This document shows positions 9,518 through 18,537 of a stretch of 64,000 nucleotides of DNA, one piece after another; position 1 is the first letter of the stretch, and each line of letters starts with the position of its first letter. The notes below the pieces were generated by a model. The model ran no database searches. It saw only the letters and a list, made by a program, of their open reading frames with translations, and had not been told where the DNA came from. Both the position numbers and the translations under genes were made by a program. This DNA is from Texcoconibacillus texcoconensis (GTDB lineage Bacteria > Bacillota > Bacilli > Bacillales > Salisediminibacteriaceae). The stretch is from assembly GCF_014202575.1 (NCBI RefSeq), contig NZ_JACHHB010000011.1, positions 49,681 through 113,680 of the forward strand, in the 5' to 3' direction.

Positions 9518-9659
9518 GCAGCATAAATTCTCCCCTCTTTATAACAACCAATACGTAATACTCTCCTTATATCATTATTATACCATTATGAAAAAAAGAT
9601 GAAAAATCATTCACACAAAGATAAAAATCGTTCCACAAGTACATAACGCTGAAATCACC

Positions 9660-9686
9660 TAAAAAAAGACCGCCTTCAGCGGTCTT
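9660..9686 (-). terminator. Terminator of the nadBCA operon
   Basis: On the minus strand AAGACCGC and GCGGTCTT (9666-9673 and 9679-9686) form a perfect stem followed by a run of seven T. Confidence 0.92.
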
Positions 9687-9691
9687 CCTCC

Positions 9692-10798
9692 CTAAGATGA
9701 AATCTCAAACATTCTTTCAATCGCTTGCACGGCTTTGGATGAAACGTCTTTATCTACGCGAATCGTGTTGTTCGCACTACCTGCTTCGATTCTCTCTAAA
9801 GACCATACGAAATGCGGTAAGTCAATCCGATTCATTGTCACACATGGGCACATGTTAGGGTTTAAAGAAACGATGTCTTGTTCTGGGTGTTCATGGCGGA
9901 TTCGTTCAACGAGGTTCATTTCTGTCCCGATCGCCCATTTTGTTCCTGGCGCCGCTTCGCGGACAGATTTGATAATCGTACTCGTCGAACCGCTTTGGTC
10001 ACTGGCTTGAACGACGTCAAACGTACACTCCGGATGAACAAGAATCTTACGTTCTGGCTCACTTTCTCGAAGTTGACGAACATGTTCAATTGTGAACATT
10101 TCATGTACTGAACAATGACCTTTCCAAAGAATCATACGCTTATCTTCTTCTCCAGATGAACTTAAGGTTTCTGATATTGGGTCCCATACTGTCATTTGTT
10201 CTAAAGGGATGCCTAAGTCATAAGCGGTATTTCTTCCTAGGTGCTGGTCGGGTAAAAATAGGATGCGCTCTTTTTGGTTAAATGCCCATTGCAACACTTT
10301 TTTTGCGTTGGAAGATGTGACAGTAGCGCCTCCGCGTTCAGCGACAAATGCTTTAATCTCAGCGGTGGAGTTGACGTAAGTGAGCGGGATGATTGTATCG
10401 CCAAATTGTGCCGTGAGCTTCTCCCACGCGCGTTCTGCTTGCTTGATATCGGCCATATCAGCCATTGAGCAGCCTGCGCGCATATCGGGTAAGACGACGG
10501 TTTGATCGGCGCGGGTAAGCATGTCAGCTGTTTCGGCCATAAAGTGAACGCCACAAAATACGATGTATTCTGCCTGGGACATCTGCGATGACATCTTTGC
10601 AAGCTGGAGTGAGTCACCTGTAGCATCGGCAAATTGAATGACCTCATCTTTTTGATAATGATGACCTGGGATAAACAAACGGTCTCCCAACTTCTCCTTC
10701 ACCCTCTTAGCGCGCTTAATCAGTGCGTCAGTCGACAAGTGTTTATACTCTTCTGGCATCATTGATGTTTTTGCTTCTAATTCGTGAAGTATACTCAA
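9692..10798 (-). CDS. nadA: Quinolinate synthase A
   Basis: 368 residues. Condenses iminoaspartate with dihydroxyacetone phosphate to quinolinate, using a [4Fe-4S] cluster. FIPGHHYQKDEV, FCGVHFMAETADML, PDMRAGCSMADM, the HPEC motif and NPNMCPCVTMN place the cluster and substrate residues. GAGGAG lies too close to the GTG at 10807 but 8 nt before the TTG at 10798, and starting there gives MSILHEL, the same opening as the B. subtilis enzyme. It lies 5 nt after nadC and is the last gene of the operon. Confidence 0.96.
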   Translation of the reverse strand: MSILHELEAKTSMMPEEYKHLSTDALIKRAKRVKEKLGDRLFIPGHHYQKDEVIQFADATGDSLQLAKMSSQMSQAEYIVFCGVHFMAETADMLTRADQTVVLPDMRAGCSMADMADIKQAERAWEKLTAQFGDTIIPLTYVNSTAEIKAFVAERGGATVTSSNAKKVLQWAFNQKERILFLPDQHLGRNTAYDLGIPLEQMTVWDPISETLSSSGEEDKRMILWKGHCSVHEMFTIEHVRQLRESEPERKILVHPECTFDVVQASDQSGSTSTIIKSVREAAPGTKWAIGTEMNLVERIRHEHPEQDIVSLNPNMCPCVTMNRIDLPHFVWSLERIEAGSANNTIRVDKDVSSKAVQAIERMFEISS

Positions 10799-10803
10799 TA
10801 CAA

Positions 10804-11646
10804 TCACTCCTCTTTTTTGATCACATCAAAACTTATATCTAAAGACTTATAGGAATGGGTGAGCGCGCCAACGGAAAGAAAATCGACACCTGTTTCGGCA
10901 TACTGCGCCACTTGTTCTTCATCAATACCACCTGATACTTCGGTGTATATCGATGACGGAACTTCCTTCGCCCATTTCTCTACAGTAGCTGGGGTGACGT
11001 TATCAAACATGATGATATCAGCACCTGCTTCAATCGCTTCATGCAACTGCTTCTCGTTTTCAACTTCCACTTCTACTCGCACCATATGACCAACATGACG
11101 TTTCACAGCTTCAACTGCTTTTGTGATTGATCCTGCTTGCGCGATATGATTATCTTTTATCAACGCACCATCATCGAGACGTAAGCGATGATTAGCGCCA
11201 CCCCCACACACAACAGCATGCTTTTCAAACATTCGCAGACCAGGAGTCGTTTTGCGTGTGTCAATCACACGCGTGGAACCAGATGCTTGTAACACTTTCG
11301 TCATGCGGTTTGTCATCGTTGCAATACCACTCATACGTTGAACAACATTTAACAACACGCGTTCACTTGTGAGCAAATCATTAATCGGTCCATACACTTC
11401 ACATATTGGCTCTCCCTTTTTGACAAAAGTTCCGTCTGGAAGGTTGTGTGAGATTTCAATATTGTTATTGAAAAGTCGATAGCCTTCCTTTAATACTTCT
11501 TCCCCTACAAAGATGCCTTCTTCTTTCGCAATAAACCTTCCTTGGCTCCACTCATTTTCAAACATTGATTCGGTCGTTACATCTCCATATCCAATATCCT
11601 CTACAAAAAACTGTTCCAATTGTTTGCGAAGCGCGATTTTATTCAT
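10804..11646 (-). CDS. nadC: Nicotinate-nucleotide pyrophosphorylase (carboxylating)
   Basis: 280 residues. Turns quinolinate and PRPP into nicotinate mononucleotide, CO2 and PPi, the third step of de novo NAD synthesis. Family marks are EDIGYGDVT near the start, RMSGIATMT, DTRKTTPGLRMFEK with basic substrate-binding residues, GGGANHRLRLDDG, and IMFDN and SGGI near the end. The RBS is GGAGGAG. It sits between nadB (20 nt gap) and nadA, the standard Bacillus order. Confidence 0.97.
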   Translation of the reverse strand: MNKIALRKQLEQFFVEDIGYGDVTTESMFENEWSQGRFIAKEEGIFVGEEVLKEGYRLFNNNIEISHNLPDGTFVKKGEPICEVYGPINDLLTSERVLLNVVQRMSGIATMTNRMTKVLQASGSTRVIDTRKTTPGLRMFEKHAVVCGGGANHRLRLDDGALIKDNHIAQAGSITKAVEAVKRHVGHMVRVEVEVENEKQLHEAIEAGADIIMFDNVTPATVEKWAKEVPSSIYTEVSGGIDEEQVAQYAETGVDFLSVGALTHSYKSLDISFDVIKKEE

Positions 11647-11666
11647 AAAATCTCCTCCTGTTATCC

Positions 11667-13196
11667 TTAAAGCATCGCTGCTTGTTTCATAGACTGAGTG
11701 ATTTCGACTTGTTCCCAGCTACGTGAAGACTTCGGGAAATCACTTCGATAATGGGCACCTCGACTTTCTTTACGCTCATATGCACTACAGGCGATGAGAT
11801 AAGAAACAATCGCCATATTACTCCGCTCAAGCTGATCAAGGGATAAGCCACTACGATCTTCCAAATGAATATAAGCTTCTGCAACAGGCTTTAGCCAATC
11901 AACAAATGAGCGTAGGCTTTTTCGATCACGTATGATGCCAATATGTTTTTCTACCATTTCACGCAGCTCACTACGTGTTGGAAGTTTTTCTGAACAGAAG
12001 GTAGGGTGAACGGTTTTAGGTGTAATCGCCACGCGGGATGTTTTCGGGTCATTCATTAATGCGTGTGCTGTGCGCCTTGCAAAAACGAGTGCTTCTAAAA
12101 GCGAATTACTTGCTAAACGATTGGCACCATGAACCCCCGTGCGAGCGACTTCACCAACTGCATAAAGGCCAGGTACGGTTGTCCGACCATATAGATCCGT
12201 CTTCACGCCTCCCATCATAAAGTGAGCAGCTGGACGAATCGGAAGCATTCCAAGCGACAGAGATTCGCGTCGCCGCATGTCCTCGATCGACGGGAAACGT
12301 TCTGCAAATTGCTGTACGTTACGCGCATCTAAATATAACTCCTCGCCTTGCATCATCCGCTCGTAAATGGTCCGAGCAACAATATCCCGAGGCGCTAAAT
12401 CCCCAAGTGGATGAACCCCATCCATAACTGAATCCCCATCTTGGTTTATAACCGTCGCACCTTCTCCTCGAACGGCTTCGGATAGTAACCCGACACTTTG
12501 ATCTTCGTGAACACACATCGTCGGGTGAAACTGAAGGAATTCCATATCTGACAATGCCGCACCTGCCCTGTAAGCAACAGCAAAACCATCACCAGTGATC
12601 CCTTCGCTATTTGACGTATACGGAAATAATCCCCCACACCCTCCAGTCGCAAAAACCACTGCTTCTGCTTCGTACGTTTTTACTCGACCATCTCTATCCT
12701 TTGTAAACACGCCAGTACAGGCGCCATTTTCGATTCGAACATCAATAAGCGTTTCATCACTTCGCCGAGTAACATTTGAAGATACTCTTTTCGTCAAAAA
12801 GGACATGATCTTTTTCCCTGTCTGGTCACCACCTGCATGTAAAATGCGCCGAGATGAATGGGCACCTTCTCTTCCTAATAACAGTTCCCCTTGATTATCA
12901 CAATCAAAAATCATTCCTTCATCAATCAAGGACTGAATAGAAGAAACGCCTTCTTCAGCTAACATCGTGATCGCCTGTATATCTCCATGATGACACCCGG
13001 CATTCATCGTATCTTTTACGTGTGACGACACAGAGTCTCTCTTACCAAACGCCCCGGCAACTCCTCCTTGCGCGAGCCAAGAATTCCCTCTATCAGATTT
13101 TGAAATGATGATCAGCGGTTGTTCCTTGGAAATAAAGTTGATGATAGCAAGTGCCGAAATTCCAGTTCCGATAATAACAATTGGTCTTTTAGACAC
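11667..13196 (-). CDS. nadB: L-aspartate oxidase
   Basis: 509-residue FAD enzyme that oxidises aspartate to iminoaspartate, the first step of the pathway. It has the dinucleotide-binding start VIIGTGISALA, the SWLAQGGVAGA segment, ATGGCGGLF, the FLQFHPT active-site stretch, PRDIVAR and the HGANRLASNSLLEALVF FAD motif, then a helical C-terminal domain. The GTG start follows a G-rich Shine-Dalgarno. It is the promoter-proximal gene of nadBCA and diverges from nifS-nadR. Confidence 0.96.
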   Translation of the reverse strand: MSKRPIVIIGTGISALAIINFISKEQPLIIISKSDRGNSWLAQGGVAGAFGKRDSVSSHVKDTMNAGCHHGDIQAITMLAEEGVSSIQSLIDEGMIFDCDNQGELLLGREGAHSSRRILHAGGDQTGKKIMSFLTKRVSSNVTRRSDETLIDVRIENGACTGVFTKDRDGRVKTYEAEAVVFATGGCGGLFPYTSNSEGITGDGFAVAYRAGAALSDMEFLQFHPTMCVHEDQSVGLLSEAVRGEGATVINQDGDSVMDGVHPLGDLAPRDIVARTIYERMMQGEELYLDARNVQQFAERFPSIEDMRRRESLSLGMLPIRPAAHFMMGGVKTDLYGRTTVPGLYAVGEVARTGVHGANRLASNSLLEALVFARRTAHALMNDPKTSRVAITPKTVHPTFCSEKLPTRSELREMVEKHIGIIRDRKSLRSFVDWLKPVAEAYIHLEDRSGLSLDQLERSNMAIVSYLIACSAYERKESRGAHYRSDFPKSSRSWEQVEITQSMKQAAML

Positions 13197-13215
13197 TCCC
13201 CCACCCCCTTAACTT

Positions 13216-13255
13216 TACATATGTCTTGACACCTATATTTACATAAATTTAAAGT
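13216..13255. promoter_or_regulatory. Probable NadR operator and nifS promoter in the nadB/nifS divergent region
   Basis: TACATATGTCTTGACACCTA (13216-13235) is an imperfect inverted repeat centred on TGTC-TT-GACA. Its TTGACA (13226-13231) also serves as a plausible -35, with TAAAGT at 13250-13255 as -10 for nifS. A repressor bound here would block nifS-nadR and, by position, nadBCA. NadR (YrxA/NiaR) of B. subtilis represses the same divergent pair with nicotinic acid as co-repressor. The exact box limits are my inference. Confidence 0.55.
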
Positions 13256-13290
13256 AAAGACAACAACTTTTTTACAGGAGGAGATCATTT

Positions 13291-14451
13291 TTGATTTACC
13301 TAGACCATGCAGCCACATCACCCATGAGTGACGAAGCCATACACACATATTGCGAAACGGCAAGACTTTTCACAGGCAACCCAAGCAGCCTACACGACAC
13401 CGGCAGTAAAGCCGCCACTCTACTAGAACACTGTCGTGAAAAGCTAGCAACTACCATCAACGCCAAACGAGACAACATCTATTTCACAAGCGGCGGCACT
13501 GAGTCAAACCAACGAATCATCCGCTCCCTTTTAAAACCATATCGCAACCAACGACCACACATCATCACATCACACCTTGAACACGCATCAACCCGCACAC
13601 TTTGCCAAGAATTAAAAGCAGAAAATATTGAAGTTAGCTTTATTGACATTGACAAATCAGGACACATTCGTTTAGATGAACTTGAGGCAGCCATTCAACC
13701 GAATACCATACTCGCAACCCTCCCTTTTGTGAACGGGGACATTGGGACCATTCAACCGGTTGAAAAAGCCGTTTCTCTTTTACACCAATACAATGTGAAA
13801 CTTCACTGCGACGCCGTTCAAGCTTATGGCAAGTTACCGATTGATGTCACTCACATACCAATTGATGCATTGTCTGTAAGTGCTCATAAACTTGGCGGCC
13901 CTAAAGGGATTGGATTTGCTTATTTATCGGAAAACGTACAATGGGAAAGTTTAGAGAGAGGAACAACACACGAGCGCGGGTTTCGCCCTGGGACCGTTGA
14001 CATACCAAGCGTCGCCTCTTTTACCGATGCTGCCACAACAGCCTGCCACAATATTCAGACCAATAATAAAGGCGTAAGCGCTCTACGGGATCAAATCATC
14101 GAATCCTTGAAAGCCAATCCCGCGATTGTGATCGAAAGCCCGCAATCATCTTCGTCACCTTATATTGTCGGTTTTCGAATAAAAGAAATGGACGGAACCG
14201 TCGCGATGCTCTATATGAACAGGTATGGTGTGGCCGTCTCAACAGGTAGTGCTTGCCAAGTTCAAGAAGATCACCCTGCAGAGACGCTAACCGCACTTGG
14301 GCGTTCAAGGGATGAAGCTCAACAATTTATCCGCATCTCCCTTTCTCCATCAACGACAGAAAACGAGGTTAATACTTTTTTAGATACACTTGAAAAACTA
14401 ATAAAAACGCGAGGGATGACAAATGGAGAAACAAAAGAAGTGGCGCGGTGA
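13291..14451 (+). CDS. nifS: NifS-type cysteine desulfurase of the NAD locus
   Basis: 386-residue PLP enzyme that takes sulfur from cysteine. It begins YLDHAATSP, has TSGGTESNQ, HCDAVQAYGK, the PLP lysine in SAHKLGGPKG and the reactive Cys in STGSACQVQ. In B. subtilis the homologue next to nadB supplies sulfur for the NadA iron-sulfur cluster, and the divergent position suggests the same here. It starts with TTG after AGGAGGAG. It overlaps nadR by 29 nt, so the two are co-expressed. Confidence 0.92.
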   Translation: MIYLDHAATSPMSDEAIHTYCETARLFTGNPSSLHDTGSKAATLLEHCREKLATTINAKRDNIYFTSGGTESNQRIIRSLLKPYRNQRPHIITSHLEHASTRTLCQELKAENIEVSFIDIDKSGHIRLDELEAAIQPNTILATLPFVNGDIGTIQPVEKAVSLLHQYNVKLHCDAVQAYGKLPIDVTHIPIDALSVSAHKLGGPKGIGFAYLSENVQWESLERGTTHERGFRPGTVDIPSVASFTDAATTACHNIQTNNKGVSALRDQIIESLKANPAIVIESPQSSSSPYIVGFRIKEMDGTVAMLYMNRYGVAVSTGSACQVQEDHPAETLTALGRSRDEAQQFIRISLSPSTTENEVNTFLDTLEKLIKTRGMTNGETKEVAR

Positions 14452-14968
14452 AACAAGGCGCCAAAAAATTATAGAAGAATTACAAACGATGGACAGTCCT
14501 TTATCAGGAACAAAACTCGCTGAGCAATTAAATGTAAGCAGACAAGTGATTGTCAATGACATGAGTTTATTGAAAGCACGCGGGGAACCGCTTATGGCTA
14601 CAAGTCAAGGCTACATTTGGAATGAAGAGAAGCCTGCATCAAACCTTATCTCCCGAGTGGTTGCTTGCTTTCATTCCCCAGAACAAACAGAAGAAGAACT
14701 ACTTTTACTTGTAGACCACGGCATTCACGTGAAAGACGTCAAAATTGAACACCCCGTTTATGGTGATATCACCGCTTCTGTTATGGTTAAAAATCGAAAA
14801 GATGTAGAAAAGTTTATGGATAAAATTAGATCAACAAACGCCAGCTTCTTATCAAAATTAACGGACGGCGTTCACTTACACACCTTGGAAGCCGAAGATG
14901 AAGATCAGTTAAACGAGGCGATTAATGCCTTGAGCAAAAATGGTTTTCTCCTCGATCATTCTTCTTAA
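14423..14968 (+). CDS. nadR: NadR (NiaR/YrxA), NAD biosynthesis repressor
   Basis: 181 residues: an N-terminal HTH_11 winged helix (about 8-60, with LAEQLNVSRQVIVNDMSLL as recognition region) and a C-terminal 3H domain (about 75-170), named for conserved histidines seen here in DHGIHV, IEHPVYGD and GVHLHTLE, which bind metal and nicotinate. It represses nad genes when nicotinic acid is plentiful. The location next to nifS and opposite nadBCA matches B. subtilis, so autoregulation through the shared operator is expected. Confidence 0.93.
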   Translation: MEKQKKWRGETRRQKIIEELQTMDSPLSGTKLAEQLNVSRQVIVNDMSLLKARGEPLMATSQGYIWNEEKPASNLISRVVACFHSPEQTEEELLLLVDHGIHVKDVKIEHPVYGDITASVMVKNRKDVEKFMDKIRSTNASFLSKLTDGVHLHTLEAEDEDQLNEAINALSKNGFLLDHSS

Positions 14969-15001
14969 ACGTTTTGAATCAACAGTGAGCATACGGAACA
15001 A

Positions 15002-15044
15002 AAAAAGTGCCAAATTTCTTTTGCAAGGAATTTGGCACTTTTTA
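15002..15044 (+). terminator. Terminator of nifS-nadR
   Basis: AAAAGTGCCAAATT (15003-15016) pairs with AATTTGGCACTTTT (15029-15042), followed by a T run. Confidence 0.9.
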
Positions 15045-15052
15045 ACTTATTT

Positions 15053-15314
15053 GAATGAATTTCATAATAGATAATGTAAATCTCATATCCGAACATGGAT
15101 TGTGATTTTCACTGCAGGTGGACGCTTTCCCAAGGGCTTGTCTTCAGCTAAATTCAGCTCCACAAACCGTCGCTGAATTGGATCTTCAAACTGCGCTTAT
15201 CCTTTGGGCGTCGCCGCCTTTCGTTTCAATCAGTTTCAAAAACGAACGTTAACCTTCGTAATAACTGATTACATTTGTGATGTTTGTTAAAACCCTTCAT
15301 TATGAAATTCATTC
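15053..15314. mobile_element. MITE-like repeat, copy A (262 bp)
   Basis: Bounded by perfect 16-bp terminal inverted repeats GAATGAATTTCATAAT (15053-15068) and its complement (15299-15314), with ATTT on both outer sides. The interior is almost the same as copy B at 18174-18436 and, in reverse, copy C at 34176-34412. It contains inner inverted repeats (AATTCAGC/GCTGAATT; GGTGGACGC against GCGTCGCC). No coding capacity. It resembles the short GC-rich intergenic repeats common in Bacillaceae genomes. Confidence 0.85.
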
Positions 15315-15565
15315 ATTTATCAATTGTCGATAGCTTCTTTCATCTTGTCGCTATAGCCAATCGTCCACGTTAGACCAGTTGCCCATTCTGCAACACGTCT
15401 TAGAATTGTCCACATACAGGTATTCTATCCGGCGTAATAAAAGATCATTACCATATGAACAATTTTAAGTTTTAACACCTACAGAATCCACTCTTCTTTA
15501 CATGATTTTTTTTGCTTGTTCCAAACTAAACTTAGTTTGACCCATGTAAAAAGGAGAGAAACTGT
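15315..15565. other. Intergenic stretch with a small palindrome
   Basis: Between copy A of the repeat and the M42 peptidase gene. A perfect 8-2-8 palindrome CAAACTAA-AC-TTAGTTTG lies at 15522-15539, just before the RBS of the peptidase, and may be an operator. A 31-codon minus-strand frame (15320-15415) has protein-like content but no RBS. Nothing else is evident. Confidence 0.4.
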
Positions 15566-16636
15566 ATGAGCTCTTATGAATTAATGCGTAAATTAACCGA
15601 AACAGAAGGGTTACCTGGTTTTGAAGATCGAATTTACAATGTCATGGATCAAGAAATCAAAAACCATACGAACGACCTTGTACACGATCATTTAGGCAGT
15701 ATTACTGGAAAAGTAGGAAATGGTGCTTCAAAAGTTTTGCTAGCTGGGCACTTAGATGAAGTCGGATTTATCGTCAGTCAAATCACTGAAAAAGGCTTTT
15801 TGAAAATCAAGCCTCTTGGCGGTTGGTGGCCACACGTCATGTTAGCTCAACGCGTGAAAGTCCTTACAGACAGCGGGGACCTTACTGGCGTTATTGGTGC
15901 AAAGCCTCCTCACTTGTTAGAAACTGACGAACGAAAGAAGGTCCTCGATATCGATGATATGTTCATCGACATCGGTGCAACGAGCCGTGAAGAAGCTAAA
16001 TCTTACGGAGTCAATGTCGGTAACCCTGTCGCAACGATTTGTCCTTTCGAGCCGCTTCCAAACGAGAAAATGTTACTCGCTCGCACTTGGGATAACCGTG
16101 CTGGTTGCTATGTGGCTTTAAAAGTACTTGAACGTTTGAAATCGGCACAGCTTCCTAACACGCTTTATGCAGGTGCAACGGTTCAAGAAGAAGTAGGACT
16201 GCGTGGTGCACAAACGTTAGCTGAAACAATCCTACCAGATATCGCATTTGCTACTGATGTCGGTGTCGCAACAGATACGCCGGGAATTAATAAAGGAAAA
16301 GCTGGTGATATTCAACTTGGCAAAGGCCCAATTCTCGGGTTCCTTGATCGTTCGATGATTCCACATCGAAAACTTCGTGATTTTGTCGTAAACACCGCAG
16401 AACAAAAAGACATCCCTTATCAAATTGAACTGATGACAGGTGGTGCCACGGATGGTGGTAGACTTCATTTAGCTGGCAGCGGTGTTCCGACAATGGTTGT
16501 AAGTGTGCCTTCTCGTTATATTCATAGCCATGTTTCCGTTATTCACGAAGACGACATAGAAAATGCCGTTGAATTGCTATGTGCCGTTATTCAATCTTTG
16601 GATGAAGAGACTGTTAACGGAATGAAAGGATTATAA
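15566..16636 (+). CDS. M42-family metallo-aminopeptidase
   Basis: 356 residues of the M42 (YsdC/glutamyl-aminopeptidase-like) family, tetrahedral di-metal enzymes that trim peptides in the cytoplasm. Metal ligands and base are visible in AGHLDEVGF (His, Asp), TWDNRAG (bridging Asp), VQEEVGLRGA (catalytic Glu and ligand Glu), FATDV (Asp) and RYIHSH (His). GATDGG completes the active site. GGAGAGAA precedes the ATG. It is monocistronic with a strong terminator. Substrate preference is unknown. Confidence 0.92.
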   Translation: MSSYELMRKLTETEGLPGFEDRIYNVMDQEIKNHTNDLVHDHLGSITGKVGNGASKVLLAGHLDEVGFIVSQITEKGFLKIKPLGGWWPHVMLAQRVKVLTDSGDLTGVIGAKPPHLLETDERKKVLDIDDMFIDIGATSREEAKSYGVNVGNPVATICPFEPLPNEKMLLARTWDNRAGCYVALKVLERLKSAQLPNTLYAGATVQEEVGLRGAQTLAETILPDIAFATDVGVATDTPGINKGKAGDIQLGKGPILGFLDRSMIPHRKLRDFVVNTAEQKDIPYQIELMTGGATDGGRLHLAGSGVPTMVVSVPSRYIHSHVSVIHEDDIENAVELLCAVIQSLDEETVNGMKGL

Positions 16637-16641
16637 TGAAG

Positions 16642-16690
16642 AAAGGGACGTTACCGTAGACAATCAAATGTTACGTAACGTCCCTTTTAT
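16642..16690. terminator. Bidirectional terminator
   Basis: AAAGGGACGTTAC (16642-16654) pairs perfectly with GTAACGTCCCTTT (16675-16687). It ends the M42 gene on the plus strand and the amidohydrolase gene on the minus strand. Confidence 0.88.
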
Positions 16691-16704
16691 TATGCTATAG
16701 ACAT

Positions 16705-18084
16705 TTATACTTTTTTACTCACGCGTTTCGCGAGTCCATTGGCAGCTTCTTGTGCATCTTTAACAACTTGTTCTTCGCTCGCCGTGACAATTTGACGATG
16801 TTCCATTACCACTTTTCCATCAATAATTGATGTTTCCACTTCATGTCCGCGTGCCGAATAGACAAGGTTTGGGATTACATTGGAGGTTGGCTTCGTTATG
16901 ACCGGCGATAAGGAAGGTTCTTGAAAATTGATGACGATGATATCAGCCTTCTTCCCTTTTTCTAGTGATCCAACTTCATGATCAATCCCTAATACTTTCG
17001 CAGCTTCAATTGTTGCTGCACGGAGTGCTAGTTCGGCAGGGAAAACAGCAGGGTCTTGGTATTTTACTTTATTGACGATCGCTGCAAATTTCATTTCATT
17101 AAACATATTGTTACTATTATTGCCCGGCGCTTGGTCTGAACCTAATGAAGCTGTCCCACCCGCTTGTAAAAATGAATACATCGGAGGAACGATTCCGTCA
17201 ATGATACCGATACTTCCAGGACAACAAATCATCGAAGCACCACTGTGAGCAGCCTTTTCCGTTTCCTTCTTTGTCGCTTCTGTTAAATGAACCGCTATTA
17301 AACGTTCGTTTAAAAATCCTTCTCTTTCTAGAAATGGGATGGTTCGCAGGTCATAGCGTTTTTCCATTTGCTCAATTTCGCGGTCCCCTTGCGCCACATG
17401 CATATGTAATTTCGTATCATACGTTTCCGCAAGGTCGGCGATTTGTTTCATGCGATTCAGTGAAAGCATATCTGCCCCTTGAGGGCCGAGCATACAAGTG
17501 ATTCTTCCATCTTCTGCACCGTGGTAACGTTCAATTAAATCAACGTTTTTTTGCAGTTTCTGTTCCCCTACCTTGGCATCAAGTGGGTAAAGCTCACCCA
17601 CAGATAGGTCATCAATATCATCTGGCATTTCATTGACCATTTCAGCAACACACGCTCGCGCACCGATTTTGACATAGTGCTGAACAATATCCTGCATATC
17701 TGTATCATAGTCTGCAAATGTCGTCGTTCCTGCTTTGATCCCTTCTAAAATATTGACGAGCGATCCCTTTATGCGCTCCTCTTTTGTCACATGTTTCATA
17801 AAAGGCCAAATGCCTTTTTGCATCCAGTGACTCATATCTTGAGCGACACCTCGGAGAATGGCCAAACCCGTGTGGATATGAGAATCAATAAGCCCTGGCA
17901 TGATAAGCTGATTGTTCGCATCAATGATTCGTTCTGCATGATAATTAGCTCGTAAATCATCACTTTTTCCTACCGCTTCAATCGTCTGTCCTATAATGGC
18001 CACTGCTCCATTTTCAATCAGCTGATTTGATTCATCTTCCATCGTCAATACATAACCATTTACGATCAATAGATCTACATTCAT
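16705..18084 (-). CDS. Amidohydrolase of the TrzA/MTA-SAH deaminase group
   Basis: 459 residues with the cytosine-deaminase-like amidohydrolase barrel. Metal and catalytic residues: HIHTG at the N-terminal side, HMHVAQGDRE (His), VHLTEA (His) and LGSDQAPGNNSNN (Asp). The group includes S-adenosylhomocysteine/methylthioadenosine deaminase, guanine-type deaminases and aminodeoxyfutalosine deaminase. The last is worth noting because mqnB here needs futalosine, but the gene is not linked to mqn genes and the assignment is only a possibility. GAGGAGAG precedes the ATG. Confidence 0.85.
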   Translation of the reverse strand: MNVDLLIVNGYVLTMEDESNQLIENGAVAIIGQTIEAVGKSDDLRANYHAERIIDANNQLIMPGLIDSHIHTGLAILRGVAQDMSHWMQKGIWPFMKHVTKEERIKGSLVNILEGIKAGTTTFADYDTDMQDIVQHYVKIGARACVAEMVNEMPDDIDDLSVGELYPLDAKVGEQKLQKNVDLIERYHGAEDGRITCMLGPQGADMLSLNRMKQIADLAETYDTKLHMHVAQGDREIEQMEKRYDLRTIPFLEREGFLNERLIAVHLTEATKKETEKAAHSGASMICCPGSIGIIDGIVPPMYSFLQAGGTASLGSDQAPGNNSNNMFNEMKFAAIVNKVKYQDPAVFPAELALRAATIEAAKVLGIDHEVGSLEKGKKADIIVINFQEPSLSPVITKPTSNVIPNLVYSARGHEVETSIIDGKVVMEHRQIVTASEEQVVKDAQEAANGLAKRVSKKV

Positions 18085-18173
18085 GACACACTCTCCTCAC
18101 GTTTTGTTGTCATATGGAATGAATTAGACAATCGAAACAAATGACCTTTTAAAAACTAGACAAATCATGAAAT

Positions 18174-18436
18174 GAATGAATTTCATCATAGATGATGTAA
18201 AGATCATATCCGAACATGGATTGTGATTTTCACTGCAGGCGGACGCTTTCCCGAGGGCTTGTCTTCAGCTAAATTCAGCTCCACAAACCGTCGCTGAATT
18301 GGATCTTCAGACTGCGCTCTATCCTCAGGGAGTCGCCGCCTTTCGTTTCAATCAGTTTCCAAAACAGACGTTCACCTTCGTGATAACTAATTACATTCGT
18401 GATGTTTGTTAAAACCCTTCATTATGAAATTGGTTC
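18174..18436. mobile_element. MITE-like repeat, copy B (263 bp)
   Basis: Same orientation and nearly same sequence as copy A at 15053-15314. The left end is GAATGAATTTCATCAT (18174-18189); the right end ATTATGAAATTGGTTC (18421-18436) has three changed bases near the tip. It lies between the amidohydrolase start and a membrane protein gene, so it may add or separate promoter signals. Confidence 0.85.
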
Positions 18437-18537
18437 AAGTATCTAAAATTTAACAATTGTCACCTTCACAATGAAAACTCGCGCATATACAATAGACAGA
18501 GCACTATTGAACGGATCACTCAAGGAGGACATATATC

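Noticed and set aside
15320..15415. 31-codon minus-strand frame after MITE copy A
   Set aside because: No RBS, no recognisable family; kept only as a note in the intergenic entry.
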